Source: Euryodendron excelsum
Lineage: Eukaryota > Streptophyta > Magnoliopsida > Ericales > Pentaphylacaceae
DNA length: 64,000 bases
Direction: 5' to 3'
Assembly: GCA_033060915.1 (NCBI GenBank)
Contig: CM065392.1
Location: 12,098,501 to 12,162,500 of the forward strand
The first letter of the stretch is position 1; every line of letters starts with the position of its first letter. This document shows, piece after piece, positions 58,300-64,000 of this stretch. The position numbers were made by a program, and so were the translations under genes. The notes below the pieces were generated by a model. That model made no database searches and was not told the origin of the DNA. It saw only the letters and a program-made list of their open reading frames with translations.

Positions 58300-61200
58300 A
58301 ATTTCGCAGTCCTCGACAAGCAAAGCCTTCGTCTTAAGCCACCAAGCCAAAAGACCCTAGAATTCCCCCGGTACACACTGAAGTTATTCGGTGTACCTAA
58401 GTTTGCCTCTCGGCCCAGGTGAAGTGCATATTTATCAGATATGAAGTACATACATTAGCCACTGCACATACGTTTATCACATAGTAGGAAGGTGCGTGCA
58501 TCATATGATGCTCGATGAACAAAAAGTAATCGAGCAGTGATAGTGCATAACTTGAAATGCAGATGAAAATGTCAAAAGCTCGAACGAGACTATGAGGCGA
58601 GCCAACGCACAAACAAATCAATGCACTTGTTGCCAATATAGGCTTGACAAAGTGATTTGGCTGGAAAATGCATAGATTAGCGCACTCATTGCTTCTTAGG
58701 CTCAATGAGGCGCCTTACTGGTGAAGTGAGGGTGGGACGTAGCGCGATAGAGTATTTTTGCTAATTGTACCCATGTAGAGGGCCACCGCACAAATCAATG
58801 CACTTGTTGCCGAAATAGGCTTGACAGGGCGATTTGGCTGGAAAATGCACAGGCCAGCACACCCATTGCCGCTTAGGCTCAATGAGGCAGCCTTGCTAGC
58901 GAAGCGAGGGTGGGACATATCACAATAGAGTATTTTGGCAAATCGTGCCCATAGAGACTCGAGGTGTCACTTGATACTTAATTCCCACAGGATCATCAAG
59001 AAAGTGCCTCATTATATCTCTAACGTAGGTTTTTGGTCGCGGCACACATGAAGTGCTTAAGGCGTTCACCCATGGTTTAGCCCTGTAGACGGTTGCACCG
59101 AACTCAAGTAAGTCGTTGATGTGTCCCATATGTTGGCTAACATGTAACGATGTCTGACAATGTATCAAGGACACATGCCATTTAGATGTCAGGTGTGTAC
59201 ACCCAACATGTGTTACATCCAAGGCTAAGATACTGAGTACCATGCTTTGAAGCATTGATAAGGCTCAACATGCATAGAGAAAGCAAGTGAAATTAGTCCA
59301 TCGATCACAATGGGTGAAGTCCTTTAGGGCTAGGAGTGTTGCTTAAACAATATTGTTGACTGGCTGTGACGGCAACTTTGAGAAGTAGCGGTAGATTTGC
59401 CAAGTGAGTAAGCATGGTCTTTATGAGAACCAGGACTACCTTATTGGAGTGATAACCAACATATGCAAGAGTGCCCTCATGTAAGCAGGTAACTGATATA
59501 GGCGTCTATCAATGAGCGTCAAGGTAGCATAGAGAATTAGCGCTGAGAGGCAACACATAAGTGATTTGAGCTCATACAGTAGGAAGCAAAGTATGATAGC
59601 CTTTCTATCACTTGAACAGGTGAGTGCCACGACTAGCCCCCCATGTTGTAGCTTCATGTGTTGTACATTAAGGCATTTGTAGGGAATATAGGCTTTGGAT
59701 CAACAAGAGACAAGATGATTATGACTTGGCAATGAAGAATTGCGGCGCTCCTCACACAAAAGAAATGAATAAATAGTGAGCGCATGGGTGAAATATTCAG
59801 CAGATCAGTAGCAACGATTTAAACAATTGCTATTAGGGTCATGAAATTTAGATTACTGAGTATCAAAATTTTCATAAGAAGTCATATGAAAGCGCCCACT
59901 CAAGCCATGGCCATAATTTACACAAAGCTTCTAATTTGCAAGGTGCATATGAAAGCGTATTGAATTAGAAACTGTTCTAAGCAGTATGTATCGTGACAAA
60001 GATGTTTGGATAAAAACCCAACCATTTGTGCAAAGGAAAGAGATGCAACCTCCTGTGCATGTTATCATTGAATTTTAGAATCACCATCTATACACTTTTA
60101 GAACACATCAGATGTTGGTGGTTCAAGCACCACGTGTCAGGGTTTGGCTCACAGCACGTAATAAGGCGCGCATCATTAAGATAAGGATGGATATGCAGAT
60201 TTTATTAGATTTTATAATTGGTACAAGCACTGTTGTAACAACGGAACAGCGCTTTTGAGCAAAAGTCCAGATATCAAAATAGACATTTTCATAAGATTAT
60301 AACTATAAGTGGTGTTGACAACATCCACTGTGAGCAGTATTGAGTATTTGATGTAGCAATCAGAACACAGCAATAAGCATTTATAAGCTAAATTTGGGTT
60401 CCAAATATAAGTACAGAAATATGGGGTTATGCATTTCCATTAAGCAAATGTACATATTTTTTGCCCAGTTCTTGTGTGGAGTGTTTCACGAACAATGACT
60501 GCCATTCATGGCAATTAATGAAAAAGAATTCATAGGCCAATTTTATGCGCAGGTACATTATGTGGACAAGTACATTAAGTATAGGCAGCCACATGTACAC
60601 GAGTGAATCATACAGTTGAGATATTGTGAATGGATGTGTGGAAAGTGAACATATCATAATCAATGCATTAAGCATGCCCATGCATTTCCACATGACATCA
60701 CTTTCGTTAGAGGGACAATGGATGCATTTCACTTGGTGTGGGTATAGTATAGGCCGTCACCTTAAAGGTAGCATTATTATAACATATTTCAAAGGTAATG
60801 TCATTAAGCCCCGAATAAGATCGTATGACGTATAATAAAGCAGTTTACAAAATAAACTATACGACTTATAAACGCTGTCCTACTTAATAAGATAAAATAT
60901 AAATTAATAATAATAATAATCAGGAAAGAATGTATCTGGAGTAAGTTGGGTGGAGCTTGTGAAAATGAAGAACCCAGTGCATGACCTCGCTTGGCCAACT
61001 CAGACAGATCGGGTACATTAGGATAAGTAATCACAAACTTGATATGAGAGGATGTGCAGAACTCTCAATTAAAGCTAGAGAAGTCGCTGGTTCTAATAAA
61101 ATGAGAACCCAATCTGCGAAAACCTTGCTCGGTGCCCACAGTGAGGCTTAGCGAGTTAAAGTACTCCCGCCTTAAAATGTCCCATTCGCATAAACCAAGG

Positions 61201-61470
61201 ACACCATTCATAGGAAAATTATAAGAGCAATGTACGTATTTGCGCCGGCGACGTAGCATTAGGCCATAGGTGAGTCAAAACGATTGTTGTTAAACAAACA
61301 ACTAAAAATTGCTACAGACGTTGTTGACCTGGCGACAATGTCGAGGTGCCTACCATCCGAACAATTGAGCAACCCCAACAATTGAAGATAACAGCGTGAA
61401 CTCGGCCAAAAGGAAGCCAAGACGAAGGTAGCGGCGCATCGCTAACACTTCGGCCAGATGCACCGTAACA
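58300..61470. repeat. Unclassified 3.2 kb repeat-like region
   Basis: No gene recognised. Richer in G+C than its flanks and evenly peppered with stop codons. It contains a 181-bp tandem duplication at 58601-58962. The right end reads, on the minus strand, TGTTACGGTGCATC, like an LTR start with flank TTCCC at 61471, but no matching left edge was seen. It might be a minus-strand LTR or the untranslated part of a large element. Confidence 0.35.
58601..58962. repeat. 181-bp tandem duplication
   Basis: Two units, 58601-58781 and 58782-about 58962. Shared landmarks at 181-bp spacing include CAATGCACTTGTTGCC, GATTTGGCTGGAAAATGCA, TTAGGCTCAATGAGGC and GCGAGGGTGGGAC-type sequence. Confidence 0.85.
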
Positions 61471-61815
61471 TTCCCTCCCTTTTTTTTTTTTAAATATATT
61501 TATGAGTTTAATTTTGATGTATCGTTAGTGCAATATTTTTTTTTTATATAAGCATAGCATCGATTGTGACACCTTATTATTTTTTTTATTTTGCTTAAAT
61601 TTTTTATTTATATTAAATTATTATTATTCATGAAAATTATATCAATAAAGAATGTTGAAAAAAATCTTTTTTCCTTCTAAAATCTTAATAATTAGGAAAT
61701 CATGTCAATAAGAAAAGTTGATAAATAAGTTTTCTTTCCAGACTCTTCTTCCTTCTTTCGTTGAGCTATGATAATCCGCCATCAAAGAAGTTAACAACCC
61801 TTCAAATAGCCCCAC

Positions 61816-61859
<44 letters not shown>

Positions 61860-62344
61860 TACAAGCATTCTTCATATATAACATTTCTAAGGGGTAATTC
61901 ATTGCTCATCAGGCAAAAAAAAAAAAAAAAAACAACAAAAAAGGGGGATATATTACTTGCTTTTCTGATGCTAGTGTTATGTATTATTAAATCCATGAAG
62001 TGCCATATGAAGTGAGTTACATGTTCTTTTGGATGTATATAACTACATGACTATGGACATAGAAAAGCTTTTCACATATAATGAGTGCCGTGATAATATT
62101 TGTCAAATAAAACATTAAATATTTTATTAAATTGTATTCAACGTTACTGTAACATTTCAGTCATGTAAAGTAATATAGAATAAAATAGGAGCTAACAGGA
62201 TCCAAACTACACAAATACTATCATCTCAAGTCACTGTCACGATTCATTGGCCTCGTCCCATACTCGTAAACCATATGACTCTCTTATTTTCCTTTACAAA
62301 TTCTTCCCATCCAAGTTTGCCTTTGACCTTTCTTGCTATCAATC
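61471..62344. other. A+T-rich DNA with CT microsatellite and an inverted-repeat arm
   Basis: A (CT)n microsatellite lies at about 61816-61858 and an A-run at about 61915-61931. The segment 61567-61706 has an inverted partner at 63474-63610. No gene seen. Confidence 0.5.
61567..61706 (+). repeat. Left arm of a dispersed inverted repeat
   Basis: Starts TGACACCTTATT and includes TTTATATTAAATTATTATTATT and TATCAATAAAGAATGTTGAA. The reverse complement of 63474-63610 follows the same order with about three of four bases matching by eye. Possibly two opposite copies of one MITE. Confidence 0.65.
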
Positions 62345-62353
62345 TATTAAATA

Positions 62354-63271
62354 GGAAAAATTTCACTGATCATCCCTACACTTTCACTACAATTTCACTT
62401 TGGTCCATTTACTTTTAATTGTCTTACTTTGTCCCTTATACTTTCAGTTAAATAGCAATGTGGTTGCTCTGTTAAATTTTTATTAATAAAGGTAACGGAA
62501 AGCTTTTTTTTTTTCTTTTAAAAAAATAAAAAACAGTATTTGTTTATTATTTTTTATTTTTAGTTGTTAACAAAATTTAAAAAATGAAACAAAAAAACAC
62601 CAAAATGGGTGTTTTTTTTATTTTCAAAACATTATTTTGCTACTATTAGCGTAAAAGTAACCTACAAATATATAAAAAATAATAAAAAAAACTCATTTGA
62701 GTGTTTTTCATTTTCTTTTTGAAATTTTGTAAACAACTAAAAATAAAAAAATATTAAACAAACATTGCTTTTTATTTTAAAAAAATATAAAAAAAACAAA
62801 AAATGTTACCAAAAAAATAAAAAACAAAAACAAAAATGTTACCAAAAGCAATGTTTGTTTAATATTTTTTTGTTTTTAGTTGTTTACAAAATTTGAAAAA
62901 AGAAAACGAAAAACACTTAAATAGGTTTTTTTCTTTTTGTTTTCAATACATTTGTAGGTTACTTTTATGCTAATAGTACCAAAATAATGTTTTGAAAATT
63001 AAAAAAAAACCCATATTAGTGTTTTTTTGTTTCATTTTTTGAATTTTGTTAACAACTAAAAATAATAAATAATAAATAAATACTGTTTTTTATTTTTTTA
63101 AAAGAAAAACATAAAAAAAGAGCTTTCCGTCACCTTTATTAACAGAAATTTAACAAAGGGACCACATTACTACTTAACTAAAAGTATAAGAGGCAAAGTG
63201 AAATAATTAAAAGTAAAGGGACCAAATTGAAATTGTGGTCAAAATGAAGGAATGATAAGTAAAATTTATCC
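62354..63271. mobile_element. Mutator-type foldback MITE with perfect 9-bp target-site duplication
   Basis: A 918-bp near-palindrome. Left end GGAAAAATTTCACTGATC pairs with the complement of the right end, GGATAAATTTTACTTATC, and the arms continue to pair along almost the whole length, meeting near 62815. Flanks are TATTAAATA at 62345-62353 and 63272-63280, an exact 9-bp duplication, which is the Mutator size. Landmarks on both arms are CACTTTG, TACTTTTAATT, AATGTGGT, TTAATAAAGGT(A/G)ACGGAAAGC and TTAGTTGTT(A/T)ACAAAATTT. Codes for nothing. Confidence 0.92.
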
Positions 63272-63280
63272 TATTAAATA

Positions 63281-64000
63281 TTATGGCCGGCTTTCCAGAG
63301 CATGGAGTTGGGGAAAAATGGCAGAGAGGGACACAGCTTTTCTTTTCTAGCAAGAACTCTAGTTATCAGAGAGAGACTTGAGAGGAAGATGCACAATAAT
63401 TATTTGAAGAGCTCCAATGATGATGGTTGGCATCAAAATTCAACAGTGAAAGGGATTTGAAAAGAAATTAAAAGATGGTTTCTTAATTATTAAGAGTTTG
63501 GAAAGGAAAAAGATTATTCAACATTTCTTATTGATATGGTTTTTAGAAATAATAATAATTTAATATAAATAAACAAAATTAAACAAAATAAAAAGGCAAT
63601 GAGGTGTCATATTTTGGTATCCTGCTTGTATAAAAAAATAATAAACTCTATTTATATTTTTATTATCATAAAGACCCTGCTATGTTAAAGAATATTTCAA
63701 ATTGATGGGAACTCGAACATTAAATTCTGTGACCTGGTGTCTTCAAGATCAAGTTCGCTATGAAGAGCCAGCTAAACGTATTTATGTGCAACACACAACA
63801 AAAATAACGATGCCGCGTGGGTCACTTTTGGAGAGGGAGAGAGAAAAGGAGCGCAACCCAAAGCCTTTGCGGGTGGTTATGCTATGTTTATAATGAAAGC
63901 CAAAGCCACGAATGAAATGAAGGAACAAAAACATAGGCGATGTGGCTGTGGTAAAGATATTGTCGGACTTTCGAAGAGGTCGTAATGAAGGCATTGATCG
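63281..64000. other. A+T-rich DNA to the window end
   Basis: No gene seen. Contains the right arm of the inverted repeat (63474-63610) and a GA-rich stretch at about 63830-63850. Confidence 0.45.
63474..63610 (-). repeat. Right arm of a dispersed inverted repeat
   Basis: Reverse complement of the 61567-61706 type: ends GAGGTGTCAT (63601-63610) pairing with the TGACACCTTA start of the left arm. The arms lie outside the 918-bp foldback element, which sits between them. Confidence 0.65.

Noticed and set aside
58920..59255. Open frame of 111 codons on the minus strand
   Set aside because: Its end is shared with the 181-bp tandem duplication and the peptide shows no domain; probably repeat sequence.
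1..64000. tRNA, rRNA or organelle-derived inserts
   Set aside because: No cloverleaf arms with CCA-adjacent acceptor, rRNA cores or plastid genes were recognised by eye; only LTR primer-binding-site fragments resemble tRNA ends.

Overview
This is nuclear DNA of a flowering plant, most likely a eudicot. The signs are plant LTR retrotransposons, hAT and Mutator-type elements, two plant-specific F-box/DUF295 genes, many microsatellites, no operon-like gene packing and a high A+T content. I cannot name the species. No intact protein-coding gene is demonstrable: every recognisable coding region is interrupted or partial. I saw no rRNA, tRNA, CRISPR array or bacterial-style operon, and no convincing undescribed functional system. 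The value of the window is a well-preserved record of nested transposon insertions, many datable through target-site duplications (TSDs).

Positions 1-36444 are almost wholly retrotransposon. One family of very long LTRs (about 4.8-5.3 kb; ends TGTAAGC...CA) occurs five times. Copy A (4714-5459 plus 10233-about 10862, minus) is the truncated 5' LTR of a decayed Ty3/gypsy element whose gag lies at 1194-3210. Copy B (5460-10232, minus) is a solo LTR nested in A with a perfect ATTAA duplication. Copies C (13204-18361, plus) and D (20655-25845, plus) have no internal region. Copy E (30460-35777, minus) sits inside the gag gene of a Ty1/copia element. Copies B-E share a TATA box about 1.6-1.9 kb from the LTR start, leaving an unusually long downstream part of 3.1-3.5 kb. 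LTR length, gag type and primer-binding site resemble the Tat/Ogre branch; that lineage call is inference.

Between these lie a copia RNase H fragment with a following LTR-like block (10864-about 12925), an unrelated 1.4 kb solo LTR (18641-20035), and the copia element (26437-36444) with two 598-bp LTRs and a perfect GTTGT duplication. That copia element has lost its RNase H and carries many stops and missense changes at catalytic or zinc-binding motifs.

Positions 36450-50230 look more like ordinary genic or intergenic DNA. Two related F-box/DUF295 genes (38435-39502 and 42734-43844, both minus) are each broken. At 46397-46659 is an exon-like fragment resembling the C-terminal part of the plant chloroplast-predicted protein family typified by Arabidopsis At4g37920. 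Several weaker LTR-like blocks and microsatellites surround them.

Positions 50230-64000 are again transposon-rich: an AT-rich MITE-like element split by a 1782-bp SIRE-like solo LTR carrying eight GAGTCGAC motifs, a decayed MULE transposase N-terminus (54884-56057), a 578-bp hAT MITE with a perfect 8-bp duplication, an LTR-like block, 3 kb of unclassified repeat with a 181-bp tandem duplication, and a 918-bp Mutator-type foldback element with a perfect 9-bp duplication, itself flanked by inverted copies of another repeat.
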